DNA from: JBDIAR01 sp039812545 | Lineage (GTDB): Bacteria > Actinomycetota > Actinomycetes > Actinomycetales > Dermatophilaceae | DNA: 16,848 nt | NCBI GenBank assembly: GCA_039812545.1 | Contig: JBDIAR010000068.1 | Location: 1-16,848 of the forward strand | Direction: 5' to 3' | Shown here: in pieces, positions 6,566 to 13,684 of the stretch | How positions within the stretch are numbered: position 1 is the stretch's first letter | Layout of the letters: every line of letters begins with the position of its first letter | Made by a program: the position numbers and the translations under genes | The notes under the pieces: model-generated | What the model was told of the DNA's origin: nothing | What the model saw: only the letters and a program-made list of their open reading frames with translations | Databases searched by the model: none

Positions 6566-7432
6566 ATGCCGGTCAGTTCGGGTTCGTCCCGCTCCCTCCC
6601 CCTCGCCCGCCGCATCACCCCGAGCGGCAGCCAGCGCGGCAGCGCGCAGGTCACCTCGCGCGTCGCCATGGTGCGGTATGCCGTGGCCGCCGTCGTGCTG
6701 GCCGTGCTGGCGCCCGTGCTGGCCGCGGGCTCGGCCCAGGCCGCCACGGCATACCGGTACTGGGGGTACTACCAGTACGCCAAGGGGGCCTGGCAGTACG
6801 CGCAGACCGGTCCGGACGGGACCAAGCCGGCCGACGGCGCCGTCGAGGGCTGGCGGTTCGCGGTCTCGGACGGCTCGGTGCCGCGCCTGCCGCGGGTGAC
6901 CCCCGACTTCGCCGCGACCTGCGGCGCGCAGTCGGCGCCGGCCGGCAAGAAGCGGGTCCTCGTCGTCGTCGACGCGGGCCGCCCCGCCGACTCACCGGAC
7001 GGCACGACCGCCGAGGTCCCCGTGGTGCAGAAGTGCGCCGTCGTCGACACCGCTGCCACCGGCGCCCAGGTGCTCGCCGCCGTAGCCGCCGTGCGGGTCG
7101 GCAACGCCATGACGTGCGGGATCGACGGCTACCCGGCCACCGGGTGCAGTGACGCGGTCGGCACGCTCACCGCCGCGATGAAGGCCCCCGACACCGCACC
7201 GCTACCGGCCGCCACCACGACGACGCCCGAGGCCACCTCGGCGTCCTCGGGCACCTCCCCGGGCACACCGGCCGCGACGGGCACGACCGCCCCCGCCGAG
7301 AACCCCGCGGCGTCCACCAACAACATCACCCCGGCGATCCTGGGGATCGTGGCCCTGCTCGTCATGGCCGCGGTGGCCCTGACCCTGGTCCGGCGCAACC
7401 GAACCACGGGACCCGGCGACCCGGACGCCTGA
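6566..7432 (+). CDS. SCO2322-family secreted, membrane-tethered protein of the B12 uptake operon
   Basis: A 288-residue exported protein. The N terminus has a long basic region and a hydrophobic segment (about 37-55) ending ..AQA-AT, a plausible signal peptidase site near residue 59. The mature domain opens with an aromatic cluster (AYRYWGYYQYAKGAWQYAQ, about 62-80) and holds four cysteines (119, 157, 184, 194), enough for two disulfides. A Thr/Ala/Pro/Ser-rich linker (about 208-252), likely to span the wall, leads to a C-terminal membrane helix (about 254-275) and a short basic tail. There is no LPXTG. I recall this family beside ECF transporter genes in Streptomyces (SCO2322 locus); no biochemical role is known to me. 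Being first in a riboswitch-controlled operon suggests a surface corrinoid-binding or delivery role. The strong Shine-Dalgarno sequence favours this ATG over Met35. Confidence 0.82.
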   Translation: MPVSSGSSRSLPLARRITPSGSQRGSAQVTSRVAMVRYAVAAVVLAVLAPVLAAGSAQAATAYRYWGYYQYAKGAWQYAQTGPDGTKPADGAVEGWRFAVSDGSVPRLPRVTPDFAATCGAQSAPAGKKRVLVVVDAGRPADSPDGTTAEVPVVQKCAVVDTAATGAQVLAAVAAVRVGNAMTCGIDGYPATGCSDAVGTLTAAMKAPDTAPLPAATTTTPEATSASSGTSPGTPAATGTTAPAENPAASTNNITPAILGIVALLVMAAVALTLVRRNRTTGPGDPDA

Positions 7433-7476
7433 GCCGGCAACCGGCATACCGGCACCCGAAGAGCACCGGCACCCAC

Positions 7477-8580
7477 ATGCCCGACGCGCCCCGGCATACC
7501 TCCCTCCCGCGCCACCTCCACCCGGTGGCCTGGTGGATCTGGGGCGTCGGCTGCGCGGCCGCGGCGTCGCGCACCCTCAACCCGGTGCTGCTGGTCATCC
7601 TCATCGGGTCGGTCTGCTGGGTGGTCGTCGAACGACGGGACCGGCGCTATGCCGACCCGTTGCGGGTGTTCCTCCTGCTCGGGCTGGTGACCGTCGTGCT
7701 GCGCGTGGGGATGGCGGTGCTCCTCGGTAACGGCATCCACGGCCCGACGGTGATCGTCACGCTGCCCGAGGTGCCGCTGCCGGATTGGGCGAGCGCCATC
7801 CGCGTCGGCGGCCCGGTCTCCCTGGAATCCGTCATGTACGCCCTGTACTCGGGCTTGCAGCTGGCCGCGATCCTCGCGTGTTTCGGGGCGGCCAATGCGC
7901 TGGCCAGTCCGCGCCGCCTGCTGCGGTACCTGCCGGCCACGCTCTACGACGCGGGCACCGCGGTGGTCGTCGCGCTGACCTTCGCCCCGCAGCTGGCGAC
8001 CGACGCCCGCCGGGTCCGCCAGGCCCGGGCGCTGCGCGGGCACGACGGTGGCGGGCTGCGCGAGATGGCCCGCCTGGCCGTACCCGTCCTCGAGGGGGCC
8101 TTCGTGCGCAGCCTGGAGCTGGCCGCATCGATGGAGTCGCGCGGGTACGGACGCTCGGTGCGCGCCACCGGCCGGTCCCGGCGGCTGGCGTCGGCGATGA
8201 CCGTCGTGGGTCTGCTCGGGGTGGTCGCCGGCCTGTACGGCCTGCTCGACGGGTCTGCGGGGGGTCTGCTCGGTATGCCGTTGCTCACCCTCGGGGCCGT
8301 GCTCGCCGCCGCCGCGCTCGCCGTGGGCGCCCGCCACGAGACCCGCAGCGCCTACCGGCGCGAACCGTTCGGGTGGACCGAAACCTGTGTTGCCGCAGTG
8401 GGGTTCGCGGTGGCCGGCATCCTCGTGATCGGTGCCGCCCGGGAGTGGCCCGGGTTGGTGCCCGCCCAGATGCCGGTGGCGATGCCGGAGTTGCCGGTCT
8501 GGGCTGTCACGGCCGTCGTGCTGGCGGCGCTGCCTGCAGTCGTCACACCGCCGGTCCCGAATGCCGGGGTGGCCCGATGA
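7477..8580 (+). CDS. ECF transporter T component (energy-coupling transmembrane protein)
   Basis: A 367-residue integral membrane protein, longer than many EcfT proteins (about 260 residues). It has several hydrophobic segments (about 17-50, 62-84, 115-145, 158-172, 238-275, 283-300, 315-365) and the two coupling motifs that contact the ATPases: ARALRG at 183-188 and ESRGYG at 220-225, matching the paired Arg-Gly motifs of EcfT. It couples ATP hydrolysis to reorientation of the substrate-binding S component. The C-terminal part beyond about residue 300 is extra relative to compact EcfT proteins. The gene begins 44 nt after the SCO2322-type gene; the gap contains CCGGCATACCGG and no strong ribosome-binding site. 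Its stop overlaps the next gene's start (ATGA). Cobalamin as substrate is inferred from the riboswitch and cobU/cobS. Confidence 0.88.
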   Translation: MPDAPRHTSLPRHLHPVAWWIWGVGCAAAASRTLNPVLLVILIGSVCWVVVERRDRRYADPLRVFLLLGLVTVVLRVGMAVLLGNGIHGPTVIVTLPEVPLPDWASAIRVGGPVSLESVMYALYSGLQLAAILACFGAANALASPRRLLRYLPATLYDAGTAVVVALTFAPQLATDARRVRQARALRGHDGGGLREMARLAVPVLEGAFVRSLELAASMESRGYGRSVRATGRSRRLASAMTVVGLLGVVAGLYGLLDGSAGGLLGMPLLTLGAVLAAAALAVGARHETRSAYRREPFGWTETCVAAVGFAVAGILVIGAAREWPGLVPAQMPVAMPELPVWAVTAVVLAALPAVVTPPVPNAGVAR

Positions 8581-10244
8581 TCCGATTCGACGCCGTCACC
8601 ATCACCTATGCCGATGCCCCCCGCCCCGCTGTGCAGGACGTGGACCTCGCCATCGAGGAGGGCGAGTTCGCGCTCGTCGTCGGGCCGACGGGTTCGGGCA
8701 AGACGACCGTGCTGCGCGCCATCAACGGTCTGGTCCCCCACTTCTCCGGCGGCACCCTGCGCGGGCGGGTCCAGGTCGCCGGCCTGGACACCCGTACCCA
8801 CCGGCCCCGCGACCTGGCCGGGGTCGTCGGTTACGTCGCCCAGAACCCGGCCACGTCCTTCGTCACCGACGGCGTCGAGTCGGAGATAAGCTACGGAATG
8901 GAGACCTGCGGGCTGCACCCCTCTGCCATGCGCCGCCGGGTCGAGGAGACGCTGGACCTGTTCGGGCTCACCGAGATTCGCGACCGGGGCCTGACGACCC
9001 TGTCCGGAGGGCAACAGCAACGCGTCGCCATCGCCGCGGTCTTCGCCGCCGGCCCGAGCATTCTGATCCTCGACGAACCGACCTCCGCCCTCGACCCCGT
9101 CGGGGCCGAGGACGTCTTGGCGTCCGTCGACCGGATCGTTCACGACCTCGGCGTCACCGTCGTCCTCGCCGAACACCGCCTCGAACGTGTCGTCCACCAC
9201 GCCGACCGCGTCCTCATCGTCGACGGGGGCCGGGTCACCGGACCGGCGGCACCGGCGCAGGCGATGGCATACTCCCCCGTCGTCCCGCCGGTCGTCCATC
9301 TCGGGCGAGCGGCCGGCTGGGACCCCCTGCCGCTCTCGGTCCGGTCCGCACGACGGCAGGCCGGGCCGCTGCGGGCGGCACTCGCGCTCGCTCCGCCGCC
9401 CAGGCCGGCGCCCGCGCCCGCGCCGGCGCCCACATCGCGGTCGGCCATGACCGACGGGACGGGCGCAGCGGTTCTGCGGGACGTCAGTGTGCGACGCGGT
9501 TCGATCCTCGCGCTGCGCCGGGTCGACCTGCACGCGCCCGCCGGCACGATCACCACGGTTCTGGGCCGTAACGGTTCCGGCAAGTCCACTGCGCTGGCAA
9601 CGCTCGCCGGCCTCCTCGAACCGGTCCGCGGGCAGGTCCGCGTCGACGGCCGCAATCCGTCCGCCGTGGCGCCGCGCCAACGGGTCCGGCACGTCGGTCT
9701 GGTTCCCCAGGACGCCGCAGCGCTGTTGTATGCCGACAGCGTCGCCGCCGAATGCCGTGGCGCCGACGAGGACTTCGGGGTGCGCGCCGGGACGACCGCC
9801 GACCTCCTGGCGGGCCTGCTCGGGCCGACAGAGTCCCTCGACCCCGCCCGGCACCCGCGCGATCTGTCCGAGGGTCAGCGCTTGGCCCTGGCGCTCGCGG
9901 TGATCCTGGCCTCCGCTCCCCCGGTCCTGCTGCTCGACGAACCGACCCGCGGGCTGGACTACGCCGCCAAGGAACGCCTCGCCGCGATCCTGCGCGGCCT
10001 CGCCGCGGGCGGGCGCAGCATCGTCGTCGCCACCCACGACGTGGAATTCGCCGCCGAGTGCGCGGACCGGGCCCTCGTCCTGGCGGGCGGCGAGGTGGTC
10101 GCCGACGGCCCGGCGGCCCGCATCCTCACCGAGTCCCCCGCGTTCGGCCCTCAGGTCGCCAAGGTCGTGCGGCCCGCGCCCTTCCTCACGGTGGCGCAGG
10201 TGCTGGCGACCGGCGCGCTGGCCCCGCAGCTGGTGCCCCGGTGA
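8577..10244 (+). CDS. Fused ECF transporter ATPase (two ABC domains in one chain)
   Basis: A 555-residue protein joining both ECF ATPases. Domain 1 (about 1-225) has Walker A GPTGSGKT (36-43), Q-loop Gln89, signature LSGGQ (142-146), Walker B ILILDE (162-167) and H-loop His200. Domain 2 (about 297-530) has Walker A GRNGSGKS (330-337), Q-loop Gln378, a variant signature LSEGQ (430-434), Walker B LLLDE (451-455) and His487 in ATHD. The domains are joined by a low-complexity linker with a Pro-Ala run (about 272-288). Two intact nucleotide sites are expected. Fusion of EcfA and EcfA' in one chain is common in actinobacteria. It starts at the ATGA overlap with the T component and ends in a GTGA overlap with the S component, so the three are probably translated together in equal amounts. 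Confidence 0.93.
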   Translation: MIRFDAVTITYADAPRPAVQDVDLAIEEGEFALVVGPTGSGKTTVLRAINGLVPHFSGGTLRGRVQVAGLDTRTHRPRDLAGVVGYVAQNPATSFVTDGVESEISYGMETCGLHPSAMRRRVEETLDLFGLTEIRDRGLTTLSGGQQQRVAIAAVFAAGPSILILDEPTSALDPVGAEDVLASVDRIVHDLGVTVVLAEHRLERVVHHADRVLIVDGGRVTGPAAPAQAMAYSPVVPPVVHLGRAAGWDPLPLSVRSARRQAGPLRAALALAPPPRPAPAPAPAPTSRSAMTDGTGAAVLRDVSVRRGSILALRRVDLHAPAGTITTVLGRNGSGKSTALATLAGLLEPVRGQVRVDGRNPSAVAPRQRVRHVGLVPQDAAALLYADSVAAECRGADEDFGVRAGTTADLLAGLLGPTESLDPARHPRDLSEGQRLALALAVILASAPPVLLLDEPTRGLDYAAKERLAAILRGLAAGGRSIVVATHDVEFAAECADRALVLAGGEVVADGPAARILTESPAFGPQVAKVVRPAPFLTVAQVLATGALAPQLVPR

Positions 10245-11095
10245 GCGCGCCGGGCCGTCCGGTGCGGCCGATCCCGCTGACCTGGTCCTCGTCAGCCGCC
10301 GTCGTCGCCGTCGGGATCGTCGGGCTGTTCGCATTCCTCTGGCCGTTCGTCCTGCCGGCCGAGGCGGTCCTGGCCCACGGCTCCGACGCGCCGTGGTTCT
10401 TCGCCGTCCTGCTCGGCTTGCTCGCCCTCGTCGTCCTCGCCGAAATCTCCGCCGGGCGACTCGACGCCAAGACGATCGCCGTGGTCGCGGTCGTCGCCGC
10501 TGCGGGCGGCGCGATGCGGGTGCTGTCCGCGGGGACGGCCGGTCTCGAGGCGCTCTTCTTCGTCGTCATCGTCGCCGCCCGGGTTCTCGGTCGCGGCACG
10601 GGTTTCGTCTGCGGAGCGCTGGCCGTGGTCGTCGGCGCCTTCCTCACCGGCGGGGTGGGTCCCTGGCTGCCGTTCCAGATGGTGGCCGCCGGCTGGGTGG
10701 GGTTGCTCGCCGCCTGCCTGCCCCCCGCGACCGGGCGGGCCGAGCGCATCCTGCTCGCGGCATACGCGCTGGTCTCCGGCTTGCTCTACGGAGCGGCGAT
10801 GAACCTGTGGTTCTGGCCCTTCCTCGGCGCCACCGCCCCGCCGGGGGCGGGCTTCGTCCCGGGCGACTCCCTGGCGGCCAACGTCCAGCACTACCTGACC
10901 TTCTACGTCGCGACCTCCCTGGGCTGGGATCTGCCCCGCGGCATCCTCAACGCGGTCCTGGTCCTGCTCGCGGGCGGACCCGTGCTCGCCGTCCTGCGCC
11001 GGGCCTCGCGACGGGCGGCCTTCGACGCCTCCCCGGTGTTCGAGCCGGGCGAGGTCGGACCGCCGGCGGTCGCCCCGGGGCAGGCGGTCCGGTGA
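10241..11095 (+). CDS. ECF transporter S component, probably for cobalamin or its precursors
   Basis: A 284-residue protein with about six hydrophobic segments, fitting the small substrate-binding S component of an ECF transporter. Recognisable pieces are AGGAMRVLSAGTAGLEALFF, the loop following GRGTGFVCGALAVVVGAFLTGGVGPWLPFQM (about 115-145), and the aromatic segment YGAAMNLWFWPFLG (about 183-196), similar to the S components paired with SCO2322-type loci. It would bind substrate in the membrane and deliver it to the T/ATPase module. Specificity rests on context: a cobalamin riboswitch upstream and cobU-cobS downstream. GTG 10241 overlaps the ATPase stop by 4 bases, and its own stop overlaps the cobU start by 4 bases. 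The C-terminal tail (about 250-284) is Pro/Gly-rich and possibly disordered. Confidence 0.85.
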   Translation: MSAPGRPVRPIPLTWSSSAAVVAVGIVGLFAFLWPFVLPAEAVLAHGSDAPWFFAVLLGLLALVVLAEISAGRLDAKTIAVVAVVAAAGGAMRVLSAGTAGLEALFFVVIVAARVLGRGTGFVCGALAVVVGAFLTGGVGPWLPFQMVAAGWVGLLAACLPPATGRAERILLAAYALVSGLLYGAAMNLWFWPFLGATAPPGAGFVPGDSLAANVQHYLTFYVATSLGWDLPRGILNAVLVLLAGGPVLAVLRRASRRAAFDASPVFEPGEVGPPAVAPGQAVR

Positions 11096-11649
11096 GTCTG
11101 ACTCTCGTCCTCGGCGGGATTCGCAGCGGCAAGAGCCGGTATGCCGAAGCCCTCTGCCGTGGGTACGACCGGCCGGTCAGCTACGTCGCGCCCGGTCGCC
11201 CACCGAGCCCGGAGGATCCGGAATGGGCGGCTCGGGTCGCGGCCCACCGGGCCGGTCGGCCGGCGGGCTGGATCACCTACGAGACTCGCGACCTCGCGGC
11301 GGTGCTGGCGGACGGCTCGAGACCGGTGCTCATCGATTGCCTCGGGACCTGGCTGACCGGGGTCGTGGACGACGCCGATGGTTGGCACGACCTGCCCGCC
11401 GCCCGGGCCCTGCTCGCGACCGCTCGGCTCGAACTCCTCAGCGCACTGCGAAACCACGGCGAACGACGCGAGATCGTGGTGGTGTCCAACGAGGTCGGCT
11501 GGTCACTGGTGCCGATGGACCCGTCCGGCCGGTTCTTCGCCGACGAACTGGGGCGGCTCAACGCGGCCGTGGCGACCGTCGCGGACCGGGTTCACCTCGT
11601 GGTCGCGGGGCGGGTTCTCGACCTGACCACCGCGCCGGTCGTGTCGTGA
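11092..11649 (+). CDS. cobU: Bifunctional adenosylcobinamide kinase / adenosylcobinamide-phosphate guanylyltransferase
   Basis: CobU phosphorylates adenosylcobinamide and then attaches GMP, giving AdoCbi-GDP for nucleotide-loop assembly. The 185-residue protein matches the family length and begins SLTLVLGGIRSGKSRYAE with the P-loop at residues 8-15. The segment ARVAAHRAGRPAGWITYE contains His51, equivalent by motif to the guanylylated histidine (the HR..RP..W.T.E pattern). It then has IDCLGTWLTG, SNEVGWSLVPMDPSGRFFADELGRLN and the closing VAGRVLDL. Start GTG 11092 overlaps the S component stop; the stop overlaps the cobS GTG (GTGA at 11646-11649). Placed after a transporter, it fits salvage of imported cobinamide-type precursors. 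Confidence 0.95.
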   Translation: MSLTLVLGGIRSGKSRYAEALCRGYDRPVSYVAPGRPPSPEDPEWAARVAAHRAGRPAGWITYETRDLAAVLADGSRPVLIDCLGTWLTGVVDDADGWHDLPAARALLATARLELLSALRNHGERREIVVVSNEVGWSLVPMDPSGRFFADELGRLNAAVATVADRVHLVVAGRVLDLTTAPVVS

Positions 11650-12443
11650 CCGATCACGCGCCCGGGCCGGGACGGTTCGCCGACGGGGTGCGGCTGTCCG
11701 TCGGCACGCTGACGGCCTTCCCGACGCCCCCGCCGCGACGGGTGGACCGAGGCGTCGCCGGCATGGCCATGTGTCTGGCCCCCGCCGTCGGTGCGCTGCT
11801 GGCCGTAGTGGTCGTGCCCGCCGCCGTCCTCGTGCGCATGGGGGCGCTGCCACCGCTGCTGACCGCGGCGCTGCTCGCGGGGGTCCTGGCGCTGGCGACC
11901 CGCGGGATGCATCTGGACGGACTCGCCGACACCGTGGATGCCTACGGCTCCGGATGGGACCGAGACAAGTCCCTGGCGGTGATGCGATCCGGCGACATCG
12001 GTCCGATGGGGGCCGCCGCGCTCGGTCTGGTCCTGCTCGTCGACGTGACCGCCATCGCCGACCTGCTCCCCCGAACCGGCGGCCCCGTTCTCGTCGTCCT
12101 CGCCCTGATCGTCAGCCGGACCGTGTTGCCGCTCGCCGTCGTCACCGGGGTACCGAGCGCGCGACCGGACGGCCTGGGGCGGCTCGTCGCCGGTTCGGTC
12201 GGCCACGGCGCCGCCGTCACGACCGTGGGCGTCGTCTTCGCCGCGACCGCCGGGCTCGGCGTCCTCGGCGGGGCGACCTGGTATGCCGGTCCGGTCCTGC
12301 TCGTCGTGGCTCTGCTGAGCGGTTCGCTGCTGGTCAAGGCGGCCATCGCCCGGTTCGGCGGCATCACCGGCGACGTCCTCGGGGCCGCGGTCGAGATCGC
12401 GTTGGCGCTCGCCCTGGTCGTCGCGGTCCTGGTGACCGGCTGA
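11646..12443 (+). CDS. cobS: Adenosylcobinamide-GDP ribazoletransferase (cobalamin synthase)
   Basis: CobS is a membrane enzyme that joins AdoCbi-GDP to alpha-ribazole (or its phosphate), the final assembly of the lower nucleotide loop. The 265-residue product has the family signature RGMHLDGLADTVDAYGSGW (about 87-104) with Asp91 and Asp95, followed by SLAVMRSGDIGPMGAAALG and a late RFGGITGDVLGA. Multiple hydrophobic helices fit an integral membrane protein. GTG 11646 overlaps the cobU stop by 4 bases. No cobT gene, which activates the lower ligand, is present in this cluster, although it often accompanies cobU and cobS; it must be elsewhere or replaced. cobS is the last gene of the riboswitch operon and is followed by a strong hairpin. 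Confidence 0.95.
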   Translation: MTDHAPGPGRFADGVRLSVGTLTAFPTPPPRRVDRGVAGMAMCLAPAVGALLAVVVVPAAVLVRMGALPPLLTAALLAGVLALATRGMHLDGLADTVDAYGSGWDRDKSLAVMRSGDIGPMGAAALGLVLLVDVTAIADLLPRTGGPVLVVLALIVSRTVLPLAVVTGVPSARPDGLGRLVAGSVGHGAAVTTVGVVFAATAGLGVLGGATWYAGPVLLVVALLSGSLLVKAAIARFGGITGDVLGAAVEIALALALVVAVLVTG

Positions 12444-12470
12444 CGCTCGCGTGGCGCGGCCACGCGAGTG
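12444..12470. terminator. Bidirectional hairpin between cobS and gcvT
   Basis: CGCTCGCGTGGC (12444-12455) pairs with GCCACGCGAGTG (12459-12470): 12 bp including one G-T wobble, loop GCG. It starts directly after the cobS TGA and lies 20 nt from the gcvT stop on the other strand. The 47-nt gap holds nothing else. No T-tract is present. Confidence 0.7.
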
Positions 12471-12490
12471 CCTCGGCCGCCGGCGGAGTC

Positions 12491-13597
12491 TCAGTTCTTG
12501 GTCTCGGGCTGGACGAACGGGGGCCGCTGGACCACCGCCGGCACCATCCGGCCGCGGACGTCGATGTCCACCGTCGTCCCGATCGCCACATCGGGCTTGA
12601 GCAGGGCCAACGCAATGCCCTGCTTGCGGGTCGGCGAGAAGGTGCCGGAGGTGACCACGCCCACCGGTTCCCCATCGAGGAGCACCGGGCAGTCGGCGCG
12701 CGGGATGCCGCGGCCCTCCACGACCAGCCCCATCAGCACCCGTGAGGGGTTCTTCTTCTCCTCGATCAGGACCTCGCGGCCCCAGAACGCCGGCTTCTTC
12801 CAGCCGACCGCCCAGCCGGCGCGGGCCTGGACGGGCGTGATGTCCAGCGACAGATCGTGCCCGTGCAGCGGGTACCCCATCTCGGTGCGCAGCGTGTCCC
12901 GCGAACCCAGCCCGCACGGCTTGCCGTCGAACGGCTTCATCGCCTCGATCAACGCGTCCCACACCGCGGGCGCGTCCTCCCACGCCATGACCAACTCGCA
13001 GCCACGTTCGCCGGTGTAGCCGGTCCGGCATACCCGCACGAAACGACCCTGCCAGTCGCACTCGACGAACGACATGTAGTCGTGGTCGGTGGGGATGCCC
13101 ATGGCCGCCAGGACGTCGTCGCTGTTGGGGCCCTGGACGGCGATCACGCCGTACTTGTCGTGCAGGTTCTCCAGGACCAGGCCCTCGGGCGCCGCCGCCG
13201 ACAGTCGGCGCATCACCTCGGTCGTGTTGGCGGCATTGGGGATGAGGAAGACGTCGTCGTCGGCGCGCAGGTAGACGATGAGGTCGTCGACGACCCCGCC
13301 GGTCGCGTCGTCGCAGCACATCGTGTACTGCGCCTTGCCGGGAGCGATCTTGTCGATGTCGTTGGTGAGGCAGGAGTTGACGAAGTCCTTGGCGCCGGCG
13401 CCGGTGATGGCGGCCTTGCCGAGGTGGGAGACGTCGAAAATGCCGACCCGTTCGCGGACCGCGGTGTGCTCGGCGACGACACCGCCGCCGGGGTATTCGA
13501 TGGGCATGTCCCAGCCGCCGAAGTCGGCCATCTTCGCCCCGAGGGCGACGTGACGCTCGTGGAGGGGGGACCGCTTTCCCGTGGCTTCATTGCTCAT
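12491..13597 (-). CDS. gcvT: Aminomethyltransferase (glycine cleavage system T protein)
   Basis: GcvT transfers the methylene group from the aminomethyl-lipoyl H protein to tetrahydrofolate, releasing ammonia. The 368-residue length is typical. Visible motifs are SPLHERHVALGAKMADFGGW near the N terminus, VGIFDVSHLGK (51-61), GGVVDDLIVY (100-109, containing the conserved catalytic Asp), RTGYTGERGCEL, and the C-terminal barrel segment GEPVGVVTSGTFSPTRKQGIALALL. ATG 13597 has a -10 box 6 nt upstream. Genes for the P, H and L proteins are not in the window. It is divergent from pepA and convergent with cobS. Having gcvT next to pepA and sucB links two lipoate-dependent systems, an order I recall from other actinobacteria. 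Confidence 0.96.
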   Translation of the reverse strand: MSNEATGKRSPLHERHVALGAKMADFGGWDMPIEYPGGGVVAEHTAVRERVGIFDVSHLGKAAITGAGAKDFVNSCLTNDIDKIAPGKAQYTMCCDDATGGVVDDLIVYLRADDDVFLIPNAANTTEVMRRLSAAAPEGLVLENLHDKYGVIAVQGPNSDDVLAAMGIPTDHDYMSFVECDWQGRFVRVCRTGYTGERGCELVMAWEDAPAVWDALIEAMKPFDGKPCGLGSRDTLRTEMGYPLHGHDLSLDITPVQARAGWAVGWKKPAFWGREVLIEEKKNPSRVLMGLVVEGRGIPRADCPVLLDGEPVGVVTSGTFSPTRKQGIALALLKPDVAIGTTVDIDVRGRMVPAVVQRPPFVQPETKN

Positions 13598-13603
13598 GAC
13601 GCA

Positions 13604-13609
13604 ACGGTA
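13604..13609 (-). promoter_or_regulatory. -10 element of a leaderless gcvT promoter
   Basis: TACCGT (TANNNT) on the minus strand is followed by 6 nt and the ATG at 13597. No Shine-Dalgarno sequence is visible. Confidence 0.55.
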
Positions 13610-13620
13610 CTGGTCCCCTC

Positions 13621-13632
13621 GTCGGCGCCGAC
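13621..13632. promoter_or_regulatory. 12-bp palindrome midway between the gcvT and pepA promoters
   Basis: GTCGGCGCCGAC is a perfect palindrome whose centre lies about midway between the opposing -10 boxes (13604-13609 and 13641-13646). It covers the expected -35 region of both promoters, so a bound protein could affect both genes. An operator role is inferred; GC-rich palindromes of this length can occur by chance. Confidence 0.35.
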
Positions 13633-13640
13633 GGGCGGGA

Positions 13641-13646
13641 TATGCT
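13641..13646 (+). promoter_or_regulatory. -10 element of the pepA promoter
   Basis: TATGCT (TANNNT) lies 38 nt upstream of the pepA ATG and would give a 5' leader of about 32 nt. The leader contains a modest ribosome-binding site (GAAGGG) before the start, so pepA is probably a leadered gene, unlike its divergent neighbour. Confidence 0.5.
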
Positions 13647-13684
13647 CCAAGGCACTTGAGGCCGAACCGAGAAGGGCACCGAGG

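Noticed and set aside
8352..10334. Long antisense open frames opposite the B12 operon, gcvT and pepA
   Set aside because: They have Arg/Gly/Pro-rich composition typical of GC-rich shadow frames and no recognisable domain, and the sense strand has clear gene motifs.
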